In this document: one piece after another, positions 17,136-25,722 of the stretch | Position numbering within the stretch: position 1 is the stretch's first letter | Layout: each line of letters begins with the position of its first letter | Source of the DNA: Oscillospiraceae bacterium | GTDB taxonomy: Bacteria > Bacillota > Clostridia > Oscillospirales > CAG-272 | Assembly (NCBI GenBank): GCA_015065135.1 | Contig: SVQY01000001.1 | Span: 74,859-116,299 of the forward strand | Direction: 5' to 3' | Length of the DNA stretch: 41,441 bases | Notes under the pieces: generated by a model | Databases searched by the model: none | The model's input: only the letters and a program-made list of their open reading frames with translations | What the model was told of the DNA's origin: nothing | Made by a program: the position numbers and the translations under genes

Positions 17136-17172
17136 GGGTCGCTCCCCGAAACGGGAGCGGCCCTTTCTTTTT
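17136..17172 (+). terminator. Terminator upstream of the gntR operon
   Basis: GGGTCGCTCCC (17136-17146) pairs with GGGAGCGGCCC (17153-17163), followed by TTTCTTTTTT. It closes the 16566 unit; 16983-17135 shows no gene. Confidence 0.8.
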
Positions 17173-17183
17173 TGAAAAAACTA

Positions 17184-17212
17184 TTGACAAGTCGGGCTGC
17201 ATGCTGTATCAT
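17184..17212 (+). promoter_or_regulatory. Promoter of the gntR-ABC operon
   Basis: -35 TTGACA (17184-17189), 17-bp spacer, -10 TATCAT (17207-17212). Confidence 0.85.
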
Positions 17213-17233
17213 TGTATTAAGACAACAATACAA
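17212..17233 (+). promoter_or_regulatory. Inverted-repeat operator, probably for the YtrA-type regulator
   Basis: TTGTATT (17212-17218) and AATACAA (17227-17233) with an 8-bp centre, overlapping the -10 and transcription start. YtrA-subfamily GntR proteins repress their own operons at such TGTATTA-type palindromes, so autorepression is likely. Confidence 0.7.
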
Positions 17234-17254
17234 GAAAGGAGGGTGAGCGCCGTC

Positions 17255-17620
17255 ATGGGATGGCAATTCAATAGCAAGGAGCCTGTATTCCTGCAGATCG
17301 CCGACCGCCTGCGCCTCGGTATTCTGCGCGGCGATTACGGGTCGCCCGACACGCAATTCCCCACCGTTCGCGCGTTGGCCGAGGCCTCCGGAGCGAACCC
17401 CAACACGGTGCAACGCGCGTTGGCCGTGCTGGAGGAGGAGGGGCTGCTTTGCACCAAGGGTACCGTCGGCCGCTTTGTGACCGATAACACGCAAACGCTG
17501 CAGACCGCAGCCGAGAGTGCCCGTCGCGAGGCTGTGCGAAAATGGTTGGCCGAGGCCAAGGAGCTCGGCATTTCCGCCAAGACACTGATTCAATACATTC
17601 AAGAGGAGGAAACCACATGA
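17255..17620 (+). CDS. GntR-family regulator, YtrA subfamily
   Basis: A 121-residue repressor: winged helix in residues 8-76 with PVFLQIADRLRLGILRGDY, LPTVRALAE-like FPTVRALAEASGANPNTVQRAL and GLLCTKGTVGRFV, then only about 45 residues of helical tail, the short dimerisation part typical of YtrA proteins. Start ATG 17255 lies 11 bp after GGAGGG; the GTG at 17243 directly abuts the ribosome site and is unlikely. Its stop overlaps the start of the ABC ATPase gene (ATGA). It likely senses a cell-envelope stress signal and controls its own operon. Confidence 0.9.
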   Translation: MGWQFNSKEPVFLQIADRLRLGILRGDYGSPDTQFPTVRALAEASGANPNTVQRALAVLEEEGLLCTKGTVGRFVTDNTQTLQTAAESARREAVRKWLAEAKELGISAKTLIQYIQEEETT

Positions 17621-18363
17621 ACTACGCTGTTTTTGAAGCCGGCCTGCCGGATGCCACATTGAGCTGCCGCGATCTGTGCAAGAGCTATCAGAAGGGCTCA
17701 CCCGTGCTGCAGAACTTCAACTGCACCCTGCCTGCCGGCAAGATCGTCGGTCTTTTGGGCCCGAACGGGTGCGGAAAATCGACTCTAATGAAGCTGATCT
17801 GCGGTCTGCTGACACCGGATAGCGGCGAGATACTGATCTGCGGTCAGCCCCGCACCGAGAAAAGCAACGCGTTGATCTCCTATCTGCCGGAGCGCACCTA
17901 TTTCGATGCCTATATGAAGGTCTGCTCGCTGCTGGACTATTTCTGCGATTTCTATGCCGATTTTGACCGCGCGTTGGCCGAACGTCTGCTGGCCGACCTG
18001 AACGTGCCGCTGAACGCAAAGCTGCGTGCCCTCTCCAAGGGCACCAAGGAAAAGGTGCAGCTGGTGATGGTCATGGCGCGCCGCGCCAAGCTCTATCTGC
18101 TGGATGAGCCCATTGCCGGCGTTGACCCTGCCGCCAGAGATTACATTCTGCACACCATTATCGGCAACTACAATCCCGAGGCCACGGTGGTGATCACCAC
18201 CCATCTGATCCACGACATCGAGCCGGTGCTGGATGAATTTGCCTTTATGGGCAGAGGGGGCGAGATCCTGCTTTCGGGTGTGGCCGACGACGTCCGCGCG
18301 GAGCGCGGCAAATCGCTCGACGAGCTTTTCAGGGAGGTGTTCGCATGTTCCGCAAACTCTTAA
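17617..18363 (+). CDS. ABC transporter ATP-binding protein (YtrB-like)
   Basis: A 248-residue ATPase: Walker A GPNGCGKST (48-56), Q-loop region YLPERTYF, signature ALSKGTKEKV (of the SKGxK type usual in YtrB/EcsA-like transporters), Walker B LYLLDEPIAGVD and switch His in ITTHLIHD. It is coupled to gntR by a 4-bp overlap and overlaps the permease gene by 19 bp. Works with the next protein, probably in export or envelope-stress response; substrate unknown. Confidence 0.92.
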   Translation: MNYAVFEAGLPDATLSCRDLCKSYQKGSPVLQNFNCTLPAGKIVGLLGPNGCGKSTLMKLICGLLTPDSGEILICGQPRTEKSNALISYLPERTYFDAYMKVCSLLDYFCDFYADFDRALAERLLADLNVPLNAKLRALSKGTKEKVQLVMVMARRAKLYLLDEPIAGVDPAARDYILHTIIGNYNPEATVVITTHLIHDIEPVLDEFAFMGRGGEILLSGVADDVRAERGKSLDELFREVFACSANS

Positions 18364-19205
18364 AATACGATCTGAAGGCGATCTACCGCATCTGGTGCAT
18401 CATGGCCGCCGTGCTGATGGGCGTTACCCTGCTCTCCTCTCTGTGCCTGCGCATATCGGTCGACAAAATGTTCGACGCCGGCGAGGAGGTGGGTGCACTC
18501 ACCGCCATCTTCTTTCTCTTTTCTGTGCTCACCTTTATCGTCTATATGGCGGTGCTGAGCATCTCCTCGGCAGCCACCACGCTGCTCAACTGCCTGCGCT
18601 TTTATCAGAATTGCTATACCGATCAGGGCTATCTGACCTTTACGCTGCCTGTCACCCGCCGTCAGCTGCTGCTTTCCAAAACGGTGAACGCGGTGATCTG
18701 GCAGACGGCGCAGATCCTGCTGATCTTTCTGTCGCTGGGCATTTTCTTTCTCATCTTCTGGCCGGCTGTCGCCGGCGCCGGAGTCCCCTTCCCTCAGCTC
18801 GGTCAGCTGTTCTCGATGCTGCAGATCTCGGGCGGTTGGTTCGTCGCTTACCTGCCCACGCTGCTGCTCTGCGCGGTAGCCGCCTCTATCTACTCCATCG
18901 CCTTTTTGTTCCTGTGCATCACGCTGGGCTCTGTCATCTTCAAGAAGCATAAGCTGATCGGCGCGGTGGGTGTTTATCTGGGCTTCAACTTTGTGATCTC
19001 CATCGCCAGCTCCGTCTTTTCGCTTTTTGGTGCCTCTGCGCTGACCAGCGGCATCCAGCAGCTGCTCTGGAACGCCTCGTCCAACGCCGCCGCCGGCGTG
19101 ATCTGCCTGCTGCTGCTGGCCTATGCGGTCATTATGGCAACAGTCGGTATTACCTTCTATCTGATCACCCAAACGCTGATCGACCGCAAGCTGAATTTGG
19201 CATAA
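18345..19205 (+). CDS. ABC-2-type permease
   Basis: A 286-residue membrane protein with about six helices (starting near residues 12-30, 50-72, 105-130, 150-180, 205-225 and 245-275). It starts inside the ATPase gene with GGGAGGTG upstream. The soluble first segment MFRKLLKYDLKAIYRIW and the TLPVTRRQLLLSKTVNAVIW loop are typical of ABC-2 permeases of small Firmicute transporters. Partner of the preceding ATPase. Confidence 0.88.
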   Translation: MFRKLLKYDLKAIYRIWCIMAAVLMGVTLLSSLCLRISVDKMFDAGEEVGALTAIFFLFSVLTFIVYMAVLSISSAATTLLNCLRFYQNCYTDQGYLTFTLPVTRRQLLLSKTVNAVIWQTAQILLIFLSLGIFFLIFWPAVAGAGVPFPQLGQLFSMLQISGGWFVAYLPTLLLCAVAASIYSIAFLFLCITLGSVIFKKHKLIGAVGVYLGFNFVISIASSVFSLFGASALTSGIQQLLWNASSNAAAGVICLLLLAYAVIMATVGITFYLITQTLIDRKLNLA

Positions 19206-19221
19206 AAGGAGGGCTAACGGT

Positions 19222-20202
19222 ATGAGAAAAACGACATTTACACGCATCGCAACGCTTCTTCTTTGTTTGCTGACGCTGACCGCTCTGCTCTGTCTTGGCG
19301 TGCACGCCGAGGAGGAATACCCCACCTGGTCGCTCTCCAAGGACGGCTTGACCCTCAGCTGCAGTAACGGCAAGGTCTACACCGCTTATCAGGTAGATCC
19401 CGGTCATTTTCTGAATCCGCGAAGCATTTACGAGTACGCCAATACGGTGATCCTACCCGAAACCGCCCCCGAGGCCGGCGAGGAGTGCCTGCTGTACTCC
19501 CCTGCCGCCAGCCGCGAGATCGTATGGATCCAGACCTCAAAGGGCGATTATCTTTACGTTACCGAATTGGGCAGGACCGCCCTGCACCAGTACGTCCTTG
19601 GCGCTAACAGCAATATTTTTCGCATCAACGACGGCAGCTTTTCCAGCATCATTTCCTTGGAGCTACTGCTGCAGCTCGTGCCTGTAGGCGGCACAAGGAT
19701 CAGTATGCCCATCACCGAGCTTGCCGATCTTTACTGCTACGACATCACCGAGCACGATGCCACCGAGACCCTTTCCCGCACCCTCGGCCTTCTCATTGAG
19801 GATGAGGACGGTGCTTATTACTACCTTTCCTATGATGAGCTGCCCTCCCACGTGCTGAACGCAGACGGGAGCTTTAATTTCAACGCCGCCGGCGAGGTAA
19901 CGATCCACCCCGTCGCCGAAAGCCTCCACGCACCTCTGGAGGAGGCCATTGACGACATGGACCTCCGTTTTGAGGAATACACCTATGAGAACCCCTTTGC
20001 GGATGCCGTACCGATTGCATTCTTCTGGATCGTCTTTGTTCTGATCGGCTTTGTCGCACCGCTCGCTTTCGTGGTAGCAGGCCTCATCCTGCCCCACATC
20101 GGCCGCCTCGGCAGATCGAAATACTGGTACATCATTGCCATTGCAGGCGGTGTGTGGATCCTGTTGGCCGCGCTGCTGATGATCCTGCTTCTGACGCTGT
20201 AA
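19222..20202 (+). CDS. Secreted-domain membrane protein of unknown function
   Basis: A 326-residue protein with a cleavable signal peptide (hydrophobic IATLLLCLLTLTALLCLGVHA, cut near residue 29), an extracytoplasmic domain of about 220 residues, and two C-terminal helices (about 256-285 and 298-325). The outer domain begins YPTWSLSKDGLTLSCSNGKVYTAY; I do not recognise its family. It has a good site AAAGGAGGG, 16 bp after the permease gene, so it belongs to the gntR/ABC operon and may be a sensor or accessory of the transporter. Confidence 0.8.
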   Translation: MRKTTFTRIATLLLCLLTLTALLCLGVHAEEEYPTWSLSKDGLTLSCSNGKVYTAYQVDPGHFLNPRSIYEYANTVILPETAPEAGEECLLYSPAASREIVWIQTSKGDYLYVTELGRTALHQYVLGANSNIFRINDGSFSSIISLELLLQLVPVGGTRISMPITELADLYCYDITEHDATETLSRTLGLLIEDEDGAYYYLSYDELPSHVLNADGSFNFNAAGEVTIHPVAESLHAPLEEAIDDMDLRFEEYTYENPFADAVPIAFFWIVFVLIGFVAPLAFVVAGLILPHIGRLGRSKYWYIIAIAGGVWILLAALLMILLLTL

Positions 20203-20214
20203 AGGAGAGCCCGT

Positions 20215-21081
20215 ATGACAAAATTGGTATTCGGTATCAACTGCACCGAAAACAAGAAAAACGAAACGGTGGACGGTGTTCGCTTCATCACCGAGACCGC
20301 CACCCCTGAGGAAAAAAAGGCGCTGGAGGCAGCCTCCGACCAAATGCTGGAAAGCCTGCAGACCGCAAAGCCGCCCCTGCTCCTTCGCCTTCTGCCCAAG
20401 CTATTCGCCTTTTGCGGTCTCATCGCCGTTACGGTCTTTTTGCGGTCCCTGACGCTTGAAGATCCGCAAAATACCCTTGGGATCTACATCCCGTTTCTGG
20501 TCGTCGGCATCCTGTTGTTCCTGCTCTCGCTCGTGACGGCCAAGCTGGTGCAGCGCCACGTTAGCCAAAAGCTGGAAAGTGATGAGACCAAGCAGGTGAT
20601 AAACCATTTGGATCACGTTTCGGCGCAGATCAATCAAAATCTGGGCATTCCCGACACGGCACGGGAAATGGACATTCTCCTATACCGCTACACCGTAAAA
20701 AAGGAAAAGCAAAGACCGTTTGTGCCCGGCCTGGCCCTGACCCCCTATATCAACACGGAGATGTACGCTTACGTGCAAGGGGACGCGCTTTGCCTGGCAG
20801 ATGCGGAACGCGTTTTCTCCTTTCCGCTGGACGAGATCCGCGGCATCCAAACGGTGAACAAGCGCATCTGCGTTCCCTTCTGGAACAAGGAAACTCCTTA
20901 TAACAAGGAGGAGTTCAAGCCCTATGGTATGACCGCCAATCAGTACGGCTGCATTTTTTTCAAGCCCTATCATCTGTTACAGCTTGCCCACGAGGGTGAG
21001 CTTTGGGAGATCGCCTTCCCCTGCTATGAGCTGCCTCTCATCGAAGAGCTGACCGGCCACCGTGCCGCAGAAGAAGGCTGA
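20215..21081 (+). CDS. Membrane protein of unknown function
   Basis: A 288-residue protein: soluble first part (about 55 residues), two helices near residues 62-80 and 88-112, then a cytosolic domain containing an HVSQKLESDETKQVINHLDHVSAQIN helix and a beta-rich C-terminal half (AYVQGDALCLADAERVFSFPLDEIRGIQTV) that resembles a PH-like fold. No family recognised. AAAGGAG precedes the ATG. It is the last gene of the gntR/ABC operon and ends at a terminator. Confidence 0.78.
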   Translation: MTKLVFGINCTENKKNETVDGVRFITETATPEEKKALEAASDQMLESLQTAKPPLLLRLLPKLFAFCGLIAVTVFLRSLTLEDPQNTLGIYIPFLVVGILLFLLSLVTAKLVQRHVSQKLESDETKQVINHLDHVSAQINQNLGIPDTAREMDILLYRYTVKKEKQRPFVPGLALTPYINTEMYAYVQGDALCLADAERVFSFPLDEIRGIQTVNKRICVPFWNKETPYNKEEFKPYGMTANQYGCIFFKPYHLLQLAHEGELWEIAFPCYELPLIEELTGHRAAEEG

Positions 21082-21085
21082 CAAA

Positions 21086-21122
21086 AAACCGCCCCAAGGC
21101 GCGTTGCGCCTTGGGGCGGTTT
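21086..21122. terminator. Bidirectional terminator between gntR operon and CHAP gene
   Basis: AAACCGCCCCAAGGCGC (21086-21102), loop GTT, GCGCCTTGGGGCGGTTT (21106-21122); a 17-bp perfect stem flanked by A and T. Confidence 0.9.
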
Positions 21123-21151
21123 GTGCTACATATCACGGTTTTCGCGATACG

Positions 21152-22510
21152 TTACGGTGTTTTTTCGTTGCGACGTCGCCACAACCACAGGCCGACGGCC
21201 GCAGCGGAGCCAATGCCGACCACCACGCCGGCAGCGATCCTGGCGGCGCGGAAGGGGCGTGCCTCCTGCTGCTGATCCGGTGCGAGGATCTCCGCATTAT
21301 CCCCCGGAACGGGTGCCAAAAAGTCCTCTCCCTGCTCCGGAACAAGCACCTCCTCATTGCCACCGGCGGGCGGCTCTTCGGCAGGCGACTCCACCACCGG
21401 GATCTCCTCCCAGATCGCGATCAACGCATGATTCCCCACAGGGAGCGCAGCACCCGCAGCAAAGCTGCTGCCGCCACTCTGCCAGCCAAGGAACAGATAG
21501 CCCTCTCTTGTGGGCGCCGCATCGCTGACGGTGGCGGTCTCCATGCTGAAATAGGTGTGGGTAGCCGGCGCGCCGCTGCCGCCGGCGGCATCATAGCTGA
21601 CACTATAGGAAAGCGGCGCGGTAAAATCCGCATAATCCAGCGAGATATAGGCCGGCTCTCCATTGTAATAAAAGCTGCCCCAGCCATTCGCCACCGACAG
21701 GATCCGCACCATATTTCCCTTATACAGCGTTCCCAGCTTTTTGGCATTGCCGGATGCCGAAGCACGCACGTTGACGAAGCTGTTGGTCACGGTGTACCAG
21801 CCGGTCACAGTATCCTCACAGGCAAGTGCCGAGCGTGGCAGCTGATAGGAGGACTTATACTGCGGTCTGCCATAGCCGACGATATAGGTGTCGCCAAGGG
21901 CATAATCGCGTATCGATACACGATCCGAGGAATTGCCCTCTACGGTATAGACCCTCCCGCCCTTCACGTAGCGCACCAGCCCCACGTGATCCGAGGCGCG
22001 GCTAACGCCTGCTGAGCGAAAGAAGATCAGATCCCCGGTTTTGGGCTGATATCCCGAGGAACGGGTGCTATATTGACCGCTTTTTTGCAGCGCCTCCACC
22101 CACAGGGTGCAGCTGGCAAAAAGCCCTGCGGCGCTTTGCTCCGCATCGGCCTCCTCCAGGCACCAGGAAACAAAGGCCGCACACCACGCATAGCCATAGC
22201 TGCCACCGATCTTACCGAAGGCGCGGTTGTACTCGGTGTAATTCCCGTAGCCGTTTTTGTTCTTGCCGCCGAAATCGGCGGCGCTGTTCCCCTCGTGATA
22301 ATCCAGCTGTGAAAGTGCCACCGCCACCGCATCGAAGGCCTTATCGTCGGTGCGCGGCAGGTGCAGCAGATTTTCATGGTATGTAGAGGAACGGTAAGCG
22401 CCGGTGATCGTGTAGGATGGAGTCAGAGCCGCCGTGGGCAAAGCGGCCGTTGCAAAGATGAGTAGTGAACAGATCATACCGATCCACCGGAGGAGCTTGG
22501 TGTGTTTCAT
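21152..22510 (-). CDS. Cell-wall CHAP amidase/peptidase with SH3 and InlB-type repeat, membrane-anchored
   Basis: A 452-residue extracellular protein. Order seen: signal peptide (LLRWIGMICSLLIFATAALPTAA), CHAP-type domain (about 50-220) with catalytic Cys in YGYAWCAAFVSWCL and His in SRASDHVGLVRYV, bacterial SH3 domain (about 235-295; VNVRASASGNAKKLGTLYKG), a Listeria-Bacteroides repeat (YDAAGGSG...GYLFLGW), an acidic Pro-rich linker and a C-terminal helix followed by WRRRNEKTP. It likely cleaves peptidoglycan cross-bridges or stem peptides while tethered to the membrane. Start ATG 22510 has AAGGAGG; the longer open frame upstream is non-coding. Single gene; a -10-like TAAAAT lies about 70 bp upstream. 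Confidence 0.88.
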   Translation of the reverse strand: MKHTKLLRWIGMICSLLIFATAALPTAALTPSYTITGAYRSSTYHENLLHLPRTDDKAFDAVAVALSQLDYHEGNSAADFGGKNKNGYGNYTEYNRAFGKIGGSYGYAWCAAFVSWCLEEADAEQSAAGLFASCTLWVEALQKSGQYSTRSSGYQPKTGDLIFFRSAGVSRASDHVGLVRYVKGGRVYTVEGNSSDRVSIRDYALGDTYIVGYGRPQYKSSYQLPRSALACEDTVTGWYTVTNSFVNVRASASGNAKKLGTLYKGNMVRILSVANGWGSFYYNGEPAYISLDYADFTAPLSYSVSYDAAGGSGAPATHTYFSMETATVSDAAPTREGYLFLGWQSGGSSFAAGAALPVGNHALIAIWEEIPVVESPAEEPPAGGNEEVLVPEQGEDFLAPVPGDNAEILAPDQQQEARPFRAARIAAGVVVGIGSAAAVGLWLWRRRNEKTP

Positions 22511-22665
22511 AGAACACCTCCTTGGATGGTTTTTGCAATGCGGGAAAAGTTCTGCTTTTTCGCATCGCTCTTCCATTTTACCACAAAAAATCCTGAAACG
22601 GTGCAGGAAATTGCTGACATTTACTGCTTCGATGCCCTTTTGCAGCAGCTTCACAAAGATTTCAT

Positions 22666-22694
22666 TTGACATTTGATGCATTTTGATATACAAT
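22666..22694 (+). promoter_or_regulatory. Promoter of the ribulokinase operon
   Basis: Perfect -35 TTGACA (22666-22671), 17-bp spacer, -10 TACAAT (22689-22694). A GATATATATC palindrome at 22696-22705 overlaps the transcription start and could be an operator. Confidence 0.8.
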
Positions 22695-22710
22695 AGATAT
22701 ATATCATTTT

Positions 22711-22726
22711 TTCGCGTGTGCGCGAA
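22711..22726 (+). promoter_or_regulatory. GC-rich leader hairpin before araB
   Basis: TTCGCG (22711-22716), loop TGTG, CGCGAA (22721-22726), about 11 nt after the expected transcript start and touching the AAGGAAAG site. It shares CGCGTGTG with the fumC leader hairpin. Confidence 0.6.
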
Positions 22727-22741
22727 GGAAAGAGGCACAAA

Positions 22742-24397
22742 ATGGCAAAATACACCATCGGTATTGATTTCGGATCGCTTTCGGGACGCACTGTGCTCAC
22801 CGACGTCGCCACCGGCAAGGAAATGGCTGCCGCTACGTTGGATTACCCCCACGCAGTCATGGACACGCATCTTGCCAAGGGAAACGTTCCGCTCCCCGCA
22901 GACTTTGCGCTGCAGGATCCTGCCGATTATCTGCTGGTGCTGGAAAAGACAATTCCCCAAGTGCTTGCAGACAGTAAGGTATCCCCTACCGACGTGGTGG
23001 GCATCGCTCTCGACTTTACCTGCTGCACCCTGCTGCCGGTAGACGAGAACGGTACACCCCTTTGCTTTGATCCCGCCTTTGAAAGCGAGCCACTCGCCTA
23101 CACCCTGCTCTGGAAGCATCACGCAGCGCAGAAATACGCCGACCGTATGAACAAAATAGCCCGTGAACGGGGCGAGAAATTCCTGGATCTGGTGGGCGGA
23201 ATCATCTCCAGCGAGTGGATGTTTCCCAAGATCTATCAGGTGCTGGAGGAGGCCCCTGCCGTTTACGAAAAGGCACGATATTTCATCGAGGCCGGCGACT
23301 GGGTCGCCTGGATGCTCTGCGGTAAGCAGCATCGCGGCTATCAGTTTGCTGCCTGCAAGAGCCATTATGTCAAGGGGGTCGGCTATCCCTCAGAGGAATA
23401 CTTTGCCGCCGTGGATCCCCGTCTCACCCACGTGGTGCGGGACAAGCTGACCAATCCCGACTGCATGTTGGGCGATAAGATCGGAGAGCTGACCCCCGAG
23501 ATGGCAGCACGCACCGGTCTGCGCGCCGGCATTGCTGTCGGCGCCCCCGCCCCCGATGCTCATATTGCAGCGCTTTCTCTGGGTGTGAAGCAGGAGGGCG
23601 ATATGTTCGGTGTGCTGGGCACCTCCGGCTGCTTCTTCCTGGTTGGCAGCGAGGGCAAAACAGTCCCCGGCATCTGCGGCACCGTTCCGGACGGTGTGCT
23701 GCCCGGCCTTTACGGCTACGAGTCCGGACTTTGCTGCTTCGGCGACCACTTCGCCTTTGCCGCCGAAAAGCTGACCTCCGCCGCTTACCAAAAGGAAGCA
23801 GAGGAGCGTGGCATACCTATGATCAAGCTGCTGATCGAAAAGGCCGCAAAAAAGAAGCCCGGCGAGAGCGGCGTGATCGCACTGAACTGGTTTAACGGCA
23901 ATCGCAGCACGTTGGTCAACTCGGAGCTTTCCGGCATGTTCCTCGGTATGACGCTGACCACCGCGCCCGAGGATCTGATGCGTGCGCTCATCGAGGCGAC
24001 CGCCTTTGGCTGGCGCAATATCATCGAGACCTTTGAGAGCTGCGGCGTACCGACCAAAAACATCATCGCCTCGGGCGGCATTGCCCGCAAGGATCCCTTC
24101 TCGATGCAGCTCTACGCTGACGTACTCGGCAAGAATATCACCATCACCGAAAGCGCGCAGGCGCCCGCCGCCTCTGCCTCGATCGGTGCCGCCGTGGCTG
24201 CCGGCTGCTACAGCGATCTGATAGCCGCCTCTGATGCTATGGCCAGCAAAAAAGATCGTGTGTACCGCCCCATTGCCGCAAACACCGCCATTTACGATCA
24301 GCTTTACGCCGAATACAAAACTCTGCACGATTACTTCGGCAGGGGCGGCAATAACGTGATGAGCCGGCTGCGCAAGCTGGCTGCCGCGCAGAAATAA
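22742..24397 (+). CDS. araB: L-ribulokinase (FGGY kinase)
   Basis: A 551-residue sugar kinase that phosphorylates L-ribulose in L-arabinose use. Marks: N-terminal phosphate loop GIDFGSLSGRTVL (7-19), LQDPADY (58-64), VGGIISSEWMFPKI (151-164), catalytic Asp272 in GAPAPDAHIAAL, GTSGCFF, LNWFNGNRS, EATAFGWR and the FGGY-C signature ASGGIARKDPFSMQ. This series matches AraB rather than xylulokinase or rhamnulokinase. No araA or araD lies beside it here. The true start is ATG 22742 after AAGGAAAG. Two unknown membrane-protein genes follow within 12-25 bp. Confidence 0.85.
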   Translation: MAKYTIGIDFGSLSGRTVLTDVATGKEMAAATLDYPHAVMDTHLAKGNVPLPADFALQDPADYLLVLEKTIPQVLADSKVSPTDVVGIALDFTCCTLLPVDENGTPLCFDPAFESEPLAYTLLWKHHAAQKYADRMNKIARERGEKFLDLVGGIISSEWMFPKIYQVLEEAPAVYEKARYFIEAGDWVAWMLCGKQHRGYQFAACKSHYVKGVGYPSEEYFAAVDPRLTHVVRDKLTNPDCMLGDKIGELTPEMAARTGLRAGIAVGAPAPDAHIAALSLGVKQEGDMFGVLGTSGCFFLVGSEGKTVPGICGTVPDGVLPGLYGYESGLCCFGDHFAFAAEKLTSAAYQKEAEERGIPMIKLLIEKAAKKKPGESGVIALNWFNGNRSTLVNSELSGMFLGMTLTTAPEDLMRALIEATAFGWRNIIETFESCGVPTKNIIASGGIARKDPFSMQLYADVLGKNITITESAQAPAASASIGAAVAAGCYSDLIAASDAMASKKDRVYRPIAANTAIYDQLYAEYKTLHDYFGRGGNNVMSRLRKLAAAQK

Positions 24398-24408
24398 AGG
24401 AGCCGAAA

Positions 24409-25122
24409 ATGCCAAAACCCAGACAACGCTATGCCCTTTGGCTATCATCACAGATCCTGAAGCTACTCGGTGCGCTGCTGATCTTTGCCGTGATCTGTGC
24501 CATCTGCTGGCGCGTGTTCATTTCAAACATTCCGCCCAAGGAGATGAAGCGGCTGCAGGCCACGCCTCAGCTGGCCGCCGTGTATGGCGAGCAGGGAGAC
24601 GATCTGACGATCTACACACAGGAGCAGCCCTCGGTGACCAAGGCCGAAAGCAATTATGGCTATTTCGGTGTGTCCCGCTATGCCTTCATTCCCGCCGCCG
24701 GGCAGCTGCAGGTCATCTTCCGCTATAACAATAGCACCCTGCGGCATCTGCAGGAGGACTATGCCCTGCCGGAGCGCCCCGCGCCCGGTGATCCTACCCT
24801 CTTTGATGTCACGGTCGTCACCGTCAGCGACAGCACCCCCAACGTAGAGGGCGATGAGCAGAAGGCACGCATCCATCACACCTCCTGCCGCGTGGATACC
24901 ACCGCACTTTATACCTACGTGTGCTTTATTTTTGACAACGTGAACGTAAACGAGACCACTGCCGGCGTGTTTCTTGATGTCTATTATCGGGAGGACATCC
25001 GCTACGAGGAAAGCGCCTACGGCACCCTGCTGCTCTATAGCAGCAGCTCTCCCAATATCGGCGTAGAGCTCTCCCGTCAGGAACGCAAGGCTCTGGAGCA
25101 GCTGCTGCAAAGCGCTTCCTGA
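24409..25122 (+). CDS. Membrane-anchored protein of unknown function
   Basis: A 237-residue protein with one N-terminal helix (about 16-38, LLGALLIFAVICAICWRVFI) and an outer domain of about 195 residues, rich in beta segments (QLQVIFRYNNSTLRHLQ, FDVTVVTVSDSTP, YTYVCFIFDNV, GVFLDVYY). No family recognised. AAGGAG precedes the ATG, 11 bp behind araB, so it is co-transcribed. Similar small proteins are common in Clostridia without known role. Confidence 0.78.
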   Translation: MPKPRQRYALWLSSQILKLLGALLIFAVICAICWRVFISNIPPKEMKRLQATPQLAAVYGEQGDDLTIYTQEQPSVTKAESNYGYFGVSRYAFIPAAGQLQVIFRYNNSTLRHLQEDYALPERPAPGDPTLFDVTVVTVSDSTPNVEGDEQKARIHHTSCRVDTTALYTYVCFIFDNVNVNETTAGVFLDVYYREDIRYEESAYGTLLLYSSSSPNIGVELSRQERKALEQLLQSAS

Positions 25123-25147
25123 ACCTCTTTTTGAAAGGAATTCATAT

Positions 25148-25690
25148 ATGTACGATTATTTTCCGCAGCGAAAAAACAAGATCGCCCTTTTCGTCGTGCT
25201 GGCACTGACTCTGCTCGCGGCGGCCACCTTTGCCGCCTCTGCCTTTTTGCAGCCGCCCGCACGCACCATCCTGCAGGCCGTAGGACTGCTGTGCATCATT
25301 CCGATGCTGCAGATCGGCGCTCGCTATCTGATGACGCGCTACCTCTACCGCCTTTGCACCTATGAGGACGGCAATGTGGATATTGAGGTCTACGCCTACC
25401 GCGGCGGCGCGAAGATGCAGCTGGTCTGCCGTGTGGGCCTGGAGGAGATCACCGCGGCCGATCCCCTCACCGAGGAGAACCGCAAGCCGCCCCGCGGCAT
25501 GCATCGCTACAATTACGCACCCGACATCCGCCCCGAGAGCGGATTGGTGCTTTCTGTCACCAACGGCGACGGCAGCTGTGAGGTGCTGCTCTGCCCTGAC
25601 GAATACCTCACCGGCGTGCTCTCTACTCCCTACACACCTCCCACGCCCGTCGCACCCGAGGAAGCGGCCGAGGAAGGCACCGAGGCATAA
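25148..25690 (+). CDS. Small membrane protein of unknown function
   Basis: A 180-residue protein with two helices (about 13-35 and 42-62) and a cytosolic domain that may bind lipid or protein, ending in a Pro/Glu-rich tail (TPPTPVAPEEAAEEGTEA). GAAAGGA precedes the ATG. It is the last gene of the araB transcript and stops directly at a terminator. No family recognised; the two-helix plus beta-domain layout is like that of the 20215 protein but I see no clear sequence match. Confidence 0.75.
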   Translation: MYDYFPQRKNKIALFVVLALTLLAAATFAASAFLQPPARTILQAVGLLCIIPMLQIGARYLMTRYLYRLCTYEDGNVDIEVYAYRGGAKMQLVCRVGLEEITAADPLTEENRKPPRGMHRYNYAPDIRPESGLVLSVTNGDGSCEVLLCPDEYLTGVLSTPYTPPTPVAPEEAAEEGTEA

Positions 25691-25722
25691 AAAAAGCAGG
25701 ATCGCAAGATCCTGCTTTTTTT
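25689..25722. terminator. Bidirectional terminator, araB operon / patatin gene
   Basis: AAAAAGCAGGATC (25691-25703), loop GCAA, GATCCTGCTTTTT (25708-25720); serves both convergent genes. Confidence 0.9.

Noticed and set aside
22511-23365. N-terminal 285-codon extension of the CHAP gene frame
   Set aside because: It overlaps araB on the other strand; the signal peptide and AAGGAGG site fix the start at 22510.
22742-24397. Rhamnulokinase or fuculokinase, linking it to the deoxyhexose locus
   Set aside because: The motif series LQDPADY, GGIISSEW and LNWFNGNR follows AraB, and the gene is 15 kb away from that locus.
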